A stretch of 64,000 nt of DNA, taken from positions 1 through 64,000 of IMG/VR virus record IMGVR_UViG_3300013004_000041; one strand, written 5' to 3'. Shown one piece after another: positions 16,131 through 26,800 of the stretch; positions within the stretch are counted from its first letter, which is position 1, and each line of letters starts with the position of its first letter. The DNA is from a virus. The translations under genes and the position numbers were made by a program. The notes under the pieces were generated by a model. The model was not told the DNA's origin, did no database searches, and worked only from the letters and a program-made list of their open reading frames with translations.

Positions 16131-16267
16131 CTTCCGTCCTCTGATTCTGATGGCGGATGAAAGAATTTTCTTGATCCGCAGAATAAACAAAAAATTTCTA
16201 GATGAGATAAAGAATTAAAAATTCTATCTATCATCATATTTCTAGAACATTTTTTGCACTTAATCAT
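16076..16267 (-). CDS. Tiny zinc-ribbon protein (63 aa)
   Basis: A 63-residue frame with two Cys pairs (CKKC near residue 4, CLFC near residue 27), a zinc ribbon. Its ATG overlaps the upstream stop by one base (TAATG), and its end overlaps the HTH gene by 55 bases. The overlap is long, but the metal-site pattern argues that it is real. Function unknown. Confidence 0.6.
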   Translation of the reverse strand: MIKCKKCSRNMMIDRIFNSLSHLEIFCLFCGSRKFFHPPSESEDGRWLLKKEIERAKITMSPL

Positions 16268-16707
16268 TAATTAGGAATACCCACAATAATTAAATTAACA
16301 CCGACTGATACATCTCCGTTTACGTTAAAATTAACTACCCCGTCTACTCTTGATGTTGTTACAGACTTTATAACTACGCTTATATTTTTACCAGCATCAG
16401 TTCCACCAATATTGACTGGACTTGCTGTAACTATTGGCGGGTATTTAAATTCTGGTTTAAATGGATAAGAGAAATCTTTTTGACCGCCTACGCTCTGGCT
16501 TCCCTTAAATACGTCTGTATATCCTGCAATAACTCTTGTTTCAGAAATCTTGGCGCTTTGTGAAGAAAAGTTTGGAACGTCAACCGTTACATACTTATAG
16601 ATTGCTGGAGATATTTGAACTGATAAATCGTTAACTGCTTTTACAATTTCATTAATGTAAGAAACATCAATTGGTTGTCCTGGTTCTGGTGTTGGTATTT
16701 TTGCCAT
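16267..16707 (-). CDS. Virion appendage protein, possible H-type-lectin-like C-terminus
   Basis: A 146-residue protein. The N-terminal helix (INEIVKAVNDLSVQI) could trimerise. The rest is beta-rich with a pattern FSYPFKPEFKYPPIVTASPV that resembles H-type lectin domains seen on phage fibres. It has its own extended -10 and a perfect AGGAGG site, as expected for an abundant late protein. Likely a small receptor-binding or tail-tip protein. The lectin resemblance is from memory and weak. Confidence 0.55.
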   Translation of the reverse strand: MAKIPTPEPGQPIDVSYINEIVKAVNDLSVQISPAIYKYVTVDVPNFSSQSAKISETRVIAGYTDVFKGSQSVGGQKDFSYPFKPEFKYPPIVTASPVNIGGTDAGKNISVVIKSVTTSRVDGVVNFNVNGDVSVGVNLIIVGIPN

Positions 16708-16722
16708 ATTTCCTCCTGTCTA

Positions 16723-16731
16723 ATTATATCA
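16723..16731 (-). promoter_or_regulatory. Extended -10 promoter (TGATATAAT)
   Basis: TGATATAAT on the minus strand overlaps the stop of the upstream gene and lies 15 bases before the ATG at 16707, leaving a leader with AGGAGG. Confidence 0.55.
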
Positions 16732-17164
16732 GACTGCCCTCATTTTCAAAAAGTATGGCATCTGCAAATCTTTCTAATGGAATAGTTTTAGGCTGTACTG
16801 CAATATGAATATAATCTTTTTCTGGCCCGTATACTATAGAATAATTTGGCTGGGTTGTTTTAGTATAATATTGCCACCCAGAATTATTCCATTTAATATA
16901 AATAAAATACTCTTCAATATTTTCCTGTGGCTCCCAGGCTAAATTGATAACTCTATTAGCAGTATCAATAACCAGACTATTTAATATTTCACTTGGAGTG
17001 TCCTCTGCAATTATCTTATAAACTGGAGACCAATGAGAAGTTCTATTTTTATCTTCAGATATAAATCTATAGCGCAAAATGTATTGTCTATTTTCACCGA
17101 AAAACCCTGGCAACTTTGACTTTGGTATAATTATTTTTTTTATACCCTGATCTGGATTTGCCAT
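16724..17164 (-). CDS. Tail-tip protein with fibronectin-III-like domain
   Basis: A 146-residue beta-rich protein. The middle part (SWSPVYKII-like strand, then RVINLAWEPQENIEEYFIYI and later WQYY) has the strand and Trp/Tyr pattern of a fibronectin type III domain, common on siphovirus tails. It starts with a TAATG overlap after the upstream gene, so it belongs to the tail operon. It may contact carbohydrate or another tail protein. Confidence 0.6.
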   Translation of the reverse strand: MANPDQGIKKIIIPKSKLPGFFGENRQYILRYRFISEDKNRTSHWSPVYKIIAEDTPSEILNSLVIDTANRVINLAWEPQENIEEYFIYIKWNNSGWQYYTKTTQPNYSIVYGPEKDYIHIAVQPKTIPLERFADAILFENEGSLI

Positions 17165-18312
17165 TATTGTACATCCATTGCAAATCTAAACTCAATATAG
17201 TTAGTTGTATTTGCTGCCTTTACTATAGTCTCTGCATTGTTATTTTTAATAACCGTATAACCAGTCATTCCATAAACTGGATTTACTGTAGAAATATTTT
17301 CAAATCTAATAGCGTCAAGCCCTACATAAAAATCAGAAGAAGGGATGCTATTTTTTAACACTGTTGTATATATTTTTACAATACTAACATTGTTCCATGT
17401 GAAACCTATACTTTTGTGTAACTCTTGTAACTCTTTTGTGATAACATAATATCTATTGGCTGAAAAATCATAATCCTCTGATGACATAATAACTTCAAAC
17501 CTTGCCCACTGACCTGATCCAGATGTATCAGTTTCTGCAAACTCAAGAATAATTCTAACCTCTTCTGGAATTATTGATGGATCTGGGTCTTTGTTAATAA
17601 TGCTAAACCCTAACTTTATCTGATCTGTTGGGGCATTCTTATTAAAATCTAATGCAGTACCAAGTAAGTGCATGTGCTCAGATCCAGAATCAATAGACAA
17701 ATGATCTCCAGACATTCCTAAATTAGAAACGTCTCCACGCATCATAACTATATTATTGTAAAATCTTGCACGTTCATATCTACTTAATCTATCTGAGTTA
17801 GTGAATGTTATATTGTCGGAGTTTGTTTGAAATACTTTTGCTACAAATGTTTGATCTCCGATTGTTTGATTAAAATCATTAATTATATTATCGTTATCTG
17901 AATCGTCTAAAGGAGAATATTTTACATCTAATGCACCAGCACCAAGTTCTCTATGATACTCCCAGTTTTCATTTACAGTAAAAGCAAAAAGAGATCTACT
18001 GTCATATGCCCCAGCAGATGGGTTAGCACCAGCGGAATATACACCAACTTCTGATATTTCATATCTTTCGTCTGTTGGTAATTCTGCTGTTAAAACTATC
18101 TTATTAATGCCATCTTCATTTACATATCCACGGGATGTGATTGGCACTCTAAACATTTCAAAATCTAAAGACTGCCTATCGCTATAGTCCCCAAAAGACT
18201 GATTGGTCGCTATTGGCTTGGCACCGCAGCCTATGGCTATGTATGAGGCATACGCTGGGGTTTGCCCTATAAGATATTTGGCAAGAATGCCTTTTCCTGT
18301 GTTAGTTATCAT
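17164..18312 (-). CDS. Tail protein of unknown fold (382 aa)
   Basis: A 382-residue protein. The N-terminal 130 residues (ITNTGKGILAKYLIGQ, YASYIAIGCGAKP, YEISEVGVYSAG) have the flavour of phage tail-collar or fibre-attachment domains. The rest is beta-rich and might be carbohydrate-binding. The ATGA overlap with the upstream gene and TAATG overlap with the next gene place it in the tail-tip operon. Confidence 0.65.
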   Translation of the reverse strand: MITNTGKGILAKYLIGQTPAYASYIAIGCGAKPIATNQSFGDYSDRQSLDFEMFRVPITSRGYVNEDGINKIVLTAELPTDERYEISEVGVYSAGANPSAGAYDSRSLFAFTVNENWEYHRELGAGALDVKYSPLDDSDNDNIINDFNQTIGDQTFVAKVFQTNSDNITFTNSDRLSRYERARFYNNIVMMRGDVSNLGMSGDHLSIDSGSEHMHLLGTALDFNKNAPTDQIKLGFSIINKDPDPSIIPEEVRIILEFAETDTSGSGQWARFEVIMSSEDYDFSANRYYVITKELQELHKSIGFTWNNVSIVKIYTTVLKNSIPSSDFYVGLDAIRFENISTVNPVYGMTGYTVIKNNNAETIVKAANTTNYIEFRFAMDVQ

Positions 18313-18803
18313 AATGTCACCCCATATATTGTATCATCTAATACTGTCCCGTCAGAAATAATAGAAACCTCTACTTGCTCATCTGGAGCCATATTGATTA
18401 CATTAATGACCAGGTTTCCATCTTCGTCTAAGTATACTGTCTGACAATTTGGACCAGTACCGCAGTTAGGAACCTTGCTTAAAAAGTTTATAGGAAACTT
18501 TCTAAAATAATTAATATCTATATCTTGCAATGCTAAAATGTTTTGTGGGTTATATTGAAAGTATAGGTTGGTTAAATTTTTAATTGGTTGATAAACTACG
18601 TTTTGTCCATTTACCAAATCTGATCGCAATATGTTAATAAGTTCTTGACCACCAATATTTTCAAATATAAGGTCAGTCATTATTTCTATTGGCATTGTTT
18701 CATCGTCAAATAAGATAATGTCAGTAGTGGCAACCTTTACATCGCTTGTATTATCTGATGCAGGTTTCTGCGGATTGTCTGGTGTACTATTTAATGTTGA
18801 CAT
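18309..18803 (-). CDS. Small tail-operon protein of unknown function (164 aa)
   Basis: A 164-residue acidic protein with a low-complexity N-terminus of about 25 residues (Pro/Ser/Asp) and two cysteines spaced as NCGTGPNC. No family recognised. It sits one base after the large minor tail protein and shares an ATGA overlap with the next gene, so it is probably a virion or tail-assembly component. Confidence 0.6.
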   Translation of the reverse strand: MSTLNSTPDNPQKPASDNTSDVKVATTDIILFDDETMPIEIMTDLIFENIGGQELINILRSDLVNGQNVVYQPIKNLTNLYFQYNPQNILALQDIDINYFRKFPINFLSKVPNCGTGPNCQTVYLDEDGNLVINVINMAPDEQVEVSIISDGTVLDDTIYGVTL

Positions 18804-18804
18804 T

Positions 18805-21800
18805 TTATACCTCGCTTAAATACAAAACCATTTCTGGCCCTGAAGAATCCCTATTATATTCTATATGATAAACAACAAAGTTATTATTTTCTGATGAAAT
18901 AATGTCTTGTCCTTCTTCATCTTTATAAAAAATATTTACAATATCTCCCAATTGAATTATAGGATTGCTAAATATTTTTACACCAACACTTTTCCTTGGT
19001 CTTAATATTTTATTTATCATCCATCCCATCAAATCATTTGCATCATCATTTGACTGTATATATACTGGATCTAAAGAAAAATCTTTTTTACCATACGACA
19101 GTCTGCTAGTTTTAATTTTATCATAGTCAATAGATGACCTTATTGGAGAAACAATTGTACCGTCTTTATTAATTGCAGGATCAGAAAAATTACTATTCTT
19201 TGCAAAATAATTATCTACAGTTAATTGATCATTTGATTCTTGCGTAAATGTTATGCCCTGAATTCTTAAATAGTTACCACTTGTTTCATCTAAGTTTAAA
19301 GAAGTATCTGTTGAATTAAAAATTAAAAATTCTGCGCCATAGGAACCGCCTCTAAATCCAGAAACAACATATCCTTTAATTCTATTAAATACAGGAGACA
19401 GTTGAGAGTATAGCGCTGGATAAGCCTTGTCATATTTTGTTTTTATGTATGCTGCCTCACGCATTATCGTTCCAAACTCATCAAAATATATATTAAAGGA
19501 AGGTGGCTGGTTTGGACTGATTCCAGATAGGTATGTTGACTGAACTATACCAGACATAGCATATTTTCTAAAAGATTCATTTGCATTAATTTGTTCGTCT
19601 CCGAATGCTGCAGATACTGGGGTTGCTAAAGCAAAAGAGGTGTTTTGACTGTAGTTATTTGTAAGTGCATAGATATTTTCAAACATGCACTTTGAGCCAC
19701 CCCTTACAAATAAGGCGACATTGTTATATATTGGTAGAGGAGAGGTATCGTCAACAACCTTTACTAAGTTATTATTTATATACAAATAAAATCTTCTTGT
19801 AGATTGAATGTCTTGATATTCAACAGCAAGATCGTATACCGTTGGATTTTCTTCGCCTAACATTCTGGCCTGTCCAGTAAACTTTCCATCATCTACAATA
19901 ATGTTACTTAAACCACCCCAAAGTTTAATTGGTATAGCATTTCCATCACTGTCAGAATATATTTTATAAAAAATAATATTGTGCAAATTATCTACGTCAG
20001 AAGAATATTGACTTACATCCTTTTCTGTTAAGGCAATAATTTCAAAATAGTATCCTACATTTGTTGATGGATTCATCATAACTGCAATACCACCTGAACC
20101 TCCAGAAATATTTAACTGTTGGTTTGGTTGTGTTCCAGGCAAAACATAGTATGGTGTAGCATTTACTGGAGTCTGTTCTTTAGTTTCACTAATTTCTATC
20201 TTTCCAATAATTCTCATTCTAGTTCCAAAATGCTTATACTTATTGTCTAAAGGTTTATATTGATATGATAAGAATTCTAATGGTGACTCTGTTGTGCTAA
20301 ATGATGGCCCACTCATAACAAGTGCAGATGATTGCATAGACCCTGCTTGTGTAGATAGGTTTGTATTATTTTCAGATTCATTTAAATAAGAATAGGATAA
20401 GAAATTTTTTATAATTCCAGTTCTAATATTTTGTTTAGATCTTACATTATTTACTCCAGCAGCATTTGTAGAAAGTGGTAGAGTTGCAATTGCATCATTG
20501 GTATAAACATCTCCATTTGTTAATCCAAATAAATGTTTTGATTTCATGTTCATTCCACGTAAGAAGTTATCATCTTTCCAATGTTGTGGAAGTCCAGCAT
20601 TATGGTAAACAATTGGTGTGCCAAACTGTCCTCTACCATGTCTTGCTACTGCACCGTTTTTCATAACAGTAATTCCATTGATATCCTCATACTTCGGTTC
20701 TGAGTATATTCTTACTAGGCCAGTTGGGTATACCTTTCCATTGAACGGCAACTTAGACATATAGTCTTGATATTCTTGATTACTACTAATCCATACGTTT
20801 CCAATTGCGCCTACCGTGCTTGTGCTAAATGAAACTTGACCGTTAGATTCTTCTCTTGATATTATTTTTTCTGCACCAGGGATGTTATACTGAACTGCAT
20901 CAAATCTAATGATTTCTCCATTAGCATAAAAATATCCAGAATTTCTACCAAGCCAATATACTGCCTCACCTAAATCCATAACATTATTTGTTAATTGATT
21001 TCCGACAACAGTTGGTAGGGAATCAGAAAGATTAGAATTTAATGGTATTGCACTAAGGTTATAAGATGATTGACTAGAGACTTCTCCATTAATAGACCTT
21101 GAATTCTGATCGCCAGAAATTTCCCATAGTAATGCTGGCTTATATATCCAATTTTTTGCAGCAACTTGATTGTCAATCATAGATGCTTGTTTTATAGATC
21201 CATACGATCTTTGTATATATCTGTTACTATAATTAATAACGCCGTCGTTATATATATTTTTGTCAGAAGAAACTATTTCTTTAATGTTAGCAAGTTTATT
21301 AGAAGAGTTTTTATTTTCTATAGCACCCTCTTCAACAAAGTCATTTGATCCGTACAAAGTAAAAGAAGAGTCTCTGTTTTCTTTTGATGGAAGCATGTAG
21401 TTCTTGCTCATCATTACAAAATTATTATATTCATCAAAGAACATTGCTGTTTGAGTAGATATTGCTAAATCACTTAAAACATCTGTAATGCTTTTATCTG
21501 GCGCTATATAGAAAAATGGAATAATTAATTCTTTTTCACCGCTAACTCTTTTAAATGTATAATTTGAAAAACCTACAGAATCTAGCAATAGTGATACAGC
21601 ATAACTAAGAGATACATTTGTAACTAGCATTTCTGGAGCAGTTATAGACTCAAAATAAAAATATAAATCTCTTAAATTTAAATCAACCTTTTTATCTAAA
21701 TACGAATAAGTTGGAAAACCTTCAGAGTACATTGTTTTAATTGGAACAAAATAGTCATATCCATCTACATCTACTATGATGTCATAAAACTTAATCTGTA

Positions 21801-23214
21801 TATTATTTGATAAATAATCTTTAATTATACTGCTTGTATTGTTTTCATTAAAAGAATTATCATAATCGAAAACAGATAGAGTTCCAGTAGAGGCAAGCAA
21901 TTGTCCTACTGGCAATCCGCTATTACCTAAGTCTGAGGCTATTTTAGCAATATTAAAACTAACAACTTTTTCCGAAATATCTGAAACTAGTCTTGGAGAT
22001 AATTCAATTAAATCAAATGTAGAGTTTTCTTTATTCATTGTATCAACAACAACTCTAAGACCACGAATATAATCTATCTCACGATACATGGTGGATCCAT
22101 CTGACTCTGAAACAAATGATACTGGATTTGTAAAATCTGTAACAAAGTTTGTTAGCCTTGTTACAGTTTCTTCTTCAAGATACCAGCCGTATTCTGGTTT
22201 AAAAGTTTCATACTGATTATTAAACCAAATATGATATGTGCCTAAATCACCGTCATTTTCTTTAATTAAATAAGCATATCCGTTTATTGATTTTTCTGGA
22301 AGCCAATTAATGCTAGAGTATTCTTCTGCTTTTATAAAAACATCTTGATATTTTTGTGGTACTTTTAATCCATAGGCTAGTTCTACATATCCATCATTTT
22401 TAATAATAGCCGTTCCATCTAGTCTTCTTGAAGATTGATTAAAGTTAACTAAGTCAACCCAATTATTACCCTGCAAAGATTGTATCTTCCACTTTACGGG
22501 AGTTGTCTTATTGCTGTCACCGTATAGAGGGTCTGAGAAAGATCCTGAAGAATTAGAAAATGGTCCGAGGTCTATTGAGCCGACATTGGTCTGCATCTTT
22601 ACTACAACTCTATTTGCTGGAACAGGATTCTCATAAACAACAAAAGGAGAAGAATCATCAATGTAGTTTTGACCATTTACATATTTATTTGCAAGGCCTC
22701 TTAAATTTCCAGAGTCTGTTCTAAAAGATGTCCAGTATTTAAACTTATCACTCTTATCTGCCATATAATATCTTGGCCTATCAGCCATGTTTATATTTGA
22801 ATGATGTAGTTTTCTGCCAGGCAAGTACGCTGCTTTGTTGATGCCAGATCTTGGTCTAAATCTTTTAAAGCAATCTTCTAATGAATATAGCATACTATTT
22901 TTTTTATTATTTGGCAGTAAAAACCATGGCTCGTTGTTTGTTGTTGGGTCAATTCCTCCATCAACTAAAACATCTGCGTCTGTTGCTCCAGTGTAATAGT
23001 TTCCTAAGTCATTAACATCAAAAGTGTTTGGCAATATCTTATATTTAAAATTTGAATCATCTATATTGCTTGAAGCGGTTGGCCTATATCTATAGTTTCC
23101 TATTTTAAATATATTATTAGCAATGTTCATATTCCATTCAGCAATAACTGCTGTCTGTGTTTTAACTGTACTAGAGGACTCAAGGTGAGCCTTAAGTTCA
23201 TTATTTTGAAACAT
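18805..23214 (-). CDS. Large minor tail protein (tail tip/spike, 1469 aa)
   Basis: A 1469-residue protein in the position of the actinophage minor tail proteins. It is rich in Asn, Ser and Tyr. The part around residues 1050-1160 looks like a concanavalin/LamG-type jelly roll (RFYLYINNNLVKVVDD, then NVALFVRGGSKCMFENIYAL). The last about 110 residues (DKIKTSRLSYGKKDF, QLGDIVNIFYKDEEGQ, ending MVLYLSEV) resemble the C-terminus of siphovirus tail-hub proteins. Likely role: tail tip structure and host contact. A TAATG overlap links it to the gene before. Confidence 0.75.
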   Translation of the reverse strand: MFQNNELKAHLESSSTVKTQTAVIAEWNMNIANNIFKIGNYRYRPTASSNIDDSNFKYKILPNTFDVNDLGNYYTGATDADVLVDGGIDPTTNNEPWFLLPNNKKNSMLYSLEDCFKRFRPRSGINKAAYLPGRKLHHSNINMADRPRYYMADKSDKFKYWTSFRTDSGNLRGLANKYVNGQNYIDDSSPFVVYENPVPANRVVVKMQTNVGSIDLGPFSNSSGSFSDPLYGDSNKTTPVKWKIQSLQGNNWVDLVNFNQSSRRLDGTAIIKNDGYVELAYGLKVPQKYQDVFIKAEEYSSINWLPEKSINGYAYLIKENDGDLGTYHIWFNNQYETFKPEYGWYLEEETVTRLTNFVTDFTNPVSFVSESDGSTMYREIDYIRGLRVVVDTMNKENSTFDLIELSPRLVSDISEKVVSFNIAKIASDLGNSGLPVGQLLASTGTLSVFDYDNSFNENNTSSIIKDYLSNNIQIKFYDIIVDVDGYDYFVPIKTMYSEGFPTYSYLDKKVDLNLRDLYFYFESITAPEMLVTNVSLSYAVSLLLDSVGFSNYTFKRVSGEKELIIPFFYIAPDKSITDVLSDLAISTQTAMFFDEYNNFVMMSKNYMLPSKENRDSSFTLYGSNDFVEEGAIENKNSSNKLANIKEIVSSDKNIYNDGVINYSNRYIQRSYGSIKQASMIDNQVAAKNWIYKPALLWEISGDQNSRSINGEVSSQSSYNLSAIPLNSNLSDSLPTVVGNQLTNNVMDLGEAVYWLGRNSGYFYANGEIIRFDAVQYNIPGAEKIISREESNGQVSFSTSTVGAIGNVWISSNQEYQDYMSKLPFNGKVYPTGLVRIYSEPKYEDINGITVMKNGAVARHGRGQFGTPIVYHNAGLPQHWKDDNFLRGMNMKSKHLFGLTNGDVYTNDAIATLPLSTNAAGVNNVRSKQNIRTGIIKNFLSYSYLNESENNTNLSTQAGSMQSSALVMSGPSFSTTESPLEFLSYQYKPLDNKYKHFGTRMRIIGKIEISETKEQTPVNATPYYVLPGTQPNQQLNISGGSGGIAVMMNPSTNVGYYFEIIALTEKDVSQYSSDVDNLHNIIFYKIYSDSDGNAIPIKLWGGLSNIIVDDGKFTGQARMLGEENPTVYDLAVEYQDIQSTRRFYLYINNNLVKVVDDTSPLPIYNNVALFVRGGSKCMFENIYALTNNYSQNTSFALATPVSAAFGDEQINANESFRKYAMSGIVQSTYLSGISPNQPPSFNIYFDEFGTIMREAAYIKTKYDKAYPALYSQLSPVFNRIKGYVVSGFRGGSYGAEFLIFNSTDTSLNLDETSGNYLRIQGITFTQESNDQLTVDNYFAKNSNFSDPAINKDGTIVSPIRSSIDYDKIKTSRLSYGKKDFSLDPVYIQSNDDANDLMGWMINKILRPRKSVGVKIFSNPIIQLGDIVNIFYKDEEGQDIISSENNNFVVYHIEYNRDSSGPEMVLYLSEV

Positions 23215-23870
23215 TATACCTCTTCCAAGGTAACGTTAATATTCCAAAAGTCAAAATTGCTGCCGCCTCTTTTTACTACAGAATAGTTAAAATCTGAAAA
23301 ATACATTTGTATTAATTGACTATATTGCGCTAAGTGGGTATAGGCGTTATCATCTTTTCCAAAGTTAGAATATTTATCATAAGATAAATAGACCCAAAAA
23401 GGACCTTGATGATTTTCGTACCAATCTAATAATTCTACTCCACCAGCCCCTCCGTCTGTAGTATATTGTAGGTCTGGTCCAGAAGAACTACCATATACAT
23501 TGTGCGGAGAAATACCTGTGCTTGGGTTAAAATCTGGTAATGAAAAATATGATCTTGATGGAAGCATTTGCCAGGATGTGCCTATTGTTAACTTATCTGC
23601 AATATGATGTGATCTCATGCGACCATTAATCATTCTCTCTCTTGTTTCTATCCTTGTTGGCGTGAAATCTATTGGGCTTCGGTTATCATCGGACAAAATT
23701 AAAAATTGATCATATTGAGATTCATCTGTTTCTGTTCCTGGATTTTGTCCAACCTCTAAACCATTTGGAACATATAACCCATCGATCAATGTTCCAGAGT
23801 TATCTGACCATAGCATAGCCTGTGGTCTTTGATATTTTTTACGTCCAAGCATATAGTTAGAAGTTGACAT
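23214..23870 (-). CDS. Tail protein following the tape measure (218 aa)
   Basis: A 218-residue beta-rich protein with many Tyr, Asp and Ser. It comes directly after the tape-measure pair and before the large tail-tip protein, where siphoviruses encode the distal tail protein. No motif proves this. It is linked on both sides by one-base TAATG overlaps. Confidence 0.6.
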   Translation of the reverse strand: MSTSNYMLGRKKYQRPQAMLWSDNSGTLIDGLYVPNGLEVGQNPGTETDESQYDQFLILSDDNRSPIDFTPTRIETRERMINGRMRSHHIADKLTIGTSWQMLPSRSYFSLPDFNPSTGISPHNVYGSSSGPDLQYTTDGGAGGVELLDWYENHQGPFWVYLSYDKYSNFGKDDNAYTHLAQYSQLIQMYFSDFNYSVVKRGGSNFDFWNINVTLEEV

Positions 23871-26800
23871 TATAATCTAGTACCCCCAAGTTTTCTAGAA
23901 TCTACCTGCTTAATATGTGACATAACTGCTCGTGCAATTTCGTCTGGATTAGCATCAGATTTAACATTTACGTTAATACTATAATTATACACTGACTCTC
24001 CTACTGAATCCCCATTGTTTATTGCTTTTAATTTGTCTACCCCGTGATTTTGAACAGCATATCTACTCATAACAAATTCTCCAGGAGTTAGCATTGCAGG
24101 AACTATATCTGTTCCAAGCGCCATTCCTCCAGAGGCTAAATATTTTGCAATTAGGCCACCTTTATTTTCATAGCCCCAATCACCCATAAATCCTCTTTTT
24201 CTGTTTCGGGCTTCTTCTTCTGCTGCCTTGGCTGCTGCTGCTGCTGCCGCTGCTGCTGCTGCTTCTGCGTCTGCTTTTTCTTTAGCAGCCTTAGCAAGTG
24301 CATCAAGATGTCCATCTTCACCACTTTGATTGATAGGAACACATTGGCCACTTGCGTTTTTAACAAAACCTGTAGGGCAAGTATTAGTATTATTATTTTT
24401 GTTGTTATTGTTGTTATTGTTGTTATTGTTGTTATTGTTATTATTATTGTTGCTGTTATTGTTTCCAGAACTTCCATTATCAATGGTTGTAATATATCTT
24501 GTAATATATTCAGTAATATTTCTAATTTCATCAATAATTTGTTTTGTTGTAACGCTTTCTGGAATAGCCTTAATAGTATCTAAGATACTTTGCCAAGAGG
24601 CGTCCGCTGCTGCTGCTGATGCTTCCGCTGCTGCTAATGATATGGCATAATCTTCTGCTAATTTTTCAATATCTATTAACTTATCTACTGTTTCTTCCCA
24701 CTTCTCTAAAGTCATTCCAGTACTATCGTCAAGCGCAATTGCCTCATCTACAATAGACTGCAGATATGCTTCTTGAGATTCTAACTCTAAATCTTGCGCT
24801 TCTAATGTAGCCAAAATTTTATCCTGGTTTTCTAATTCAAGTTTTACCCTATCTAATTTTGCCTGAGCATCTGCGATAGCCTTTTCATTTAAAATTCTGG
24901 CCTTATCTAATTCAACAACTCTTTCTTTTTCAAGTCTGGTTATTTCTTTTTGTGCAGCCTCTATTTGCTTTTCAAGTTCAAGTCTCTTAGGATCATTTTC
25001 TAATTTATATATTGCTTGAGTTATTTGGAACTGTCTTTCAGTTATCTGCTCTCTTGTTAATCCACTTTCAGCACCACGTAAGTTACCAAGTTCTCGTTGA
25101 CGTGCTTGCTCTATACTTGACATCTGAGCATTTAACATAAACTCTGATGAAGAGGCTCTCATCTCTTGCGCTGCACGTGCTGCTGCTGCGATATCTCCTT
25201 GAGATAAAGCATCTGCCAAACCTAATTGCTGCTTCTGACTATTAGCAATTTCTGAATTAATATCGCTAACCTTTTGTAATGCTTCTACCTGCTTATCATA
25301 TTTTGTATTAATCTTTTCAGCAAGATTATCCATAATAGCAAGATCATTGCTTAACTTTCCGCTTTCTTTGTTTAGTGCAGATACCTTATCTTCAAACTCT
25401 GACTTAATTTGTTCTTCAAGAGAATCAATCTTGTCTCTTTGGGTTTTTACTAAGTCGTCATATTTCTTGTCTACTGAATCTAAAGCCTTTTCTAAATTGT
25501 CTTGTGCAGCAGTTAACTCATTTTGTGCAGCAGTATATCTTCCCTGTATCTCTCTTGTTTTTAATTGAACAGCCTGCATTCTCTTTGCAAGTTCTTCTCT
25601 TTCTTTCTTTACACCCGTTAAAGTTTTTCCTGCAATACCCACTGGAACTCCTGGACCTCCTGGAGCATTAAATCTAGCATTTACTCTTTCTTGTGCTAAT
25701 TTGCCTACCTGAGTTATTTTTCCAGTCAAAGGATTAGTTACTGATTGACCGCCAATTTCTCCTACAGTCATATTGTTATAGGCAACTCTTTTTGCTGCAA
25801 GAACTCTTTGCGCTGCCTGCATGCCTGCTTGAGCCTTTTCAGATAAATTCTTAGTAGCAAAGTCAATTGCTATCTTTATATTAGAGTTTGCTTTAATTGC
25901 GTTTAAGCCGTCAACTATTTCTTTTAATCTTTCAGCAGCACCTGCTGCTCCATTCTTGTAATCTTGCATTGCTGCAATTGCTGCAGCAAGTTGTGTTGGG
26001 TCTCCTATAAGGTCTAGCATTGCTCCTGATGATAATTTAAGTCCTCCACCTGCTAACTCTTGGAAGAACTTAATAACATCTGGAACCTGTTTAATATTTG
26101 CCTGCTGTTGAAGAGCGTCTCTTCCACTCTGAATTAATCCATTAATTCTTTCTCTAATTGATACCTGCTTTGCAAGACTAGCGTTTGTATTTAATTCTTC
26201 TTTAGTAATTTGTCCAATTGCTATTTGCTGCGTCATATATTCGTCTTCAAGTATTCTTTGAATAGTTAAGTTGTCATACCCAGCAGCAATTAGTTTTCTA
26301 TAAGCCTGCTCTTGATAGTTAATATTATTTAAAGATTTTTGCTGTGCAACATTGAAATCCCCAACTATTGCTGCATCTAGCCCTTGCTCATATTTCTTTG
26401 CATTAGGACTTAGAACTACCTGGCCTGGCTTAATGCCCTTTTCTTTTTTGCCAGTAAACGGATTAACATTTTTCTTAGTTGCAGTCTTAACCCATTTTGC
26501 TTGTTCTTTTGGATCCATACCAGTTATCCAGTCAATGAACTGCTTGTTAGCCTTCATCCCCATTAACTGTTGCTCTAATCCATCAAACTTATTCTTTACT
26601 GCCTTATCTCCACTTTTAGCCAATGCCTTATTAAGTTCTGCAATTCCTCCTGCAGCATTAATGGCAGCATTTCTTACATTCTTTAATCTTGACAATACCC
26701 ATTCATAAGGATCTTCTTTAGTACCTCCGCCACCAGCGCCAGTACCAGGACCTGAATTCTTTGACTCAATAGCATTCTTTACGGCTTGAGGAACTAGGTC

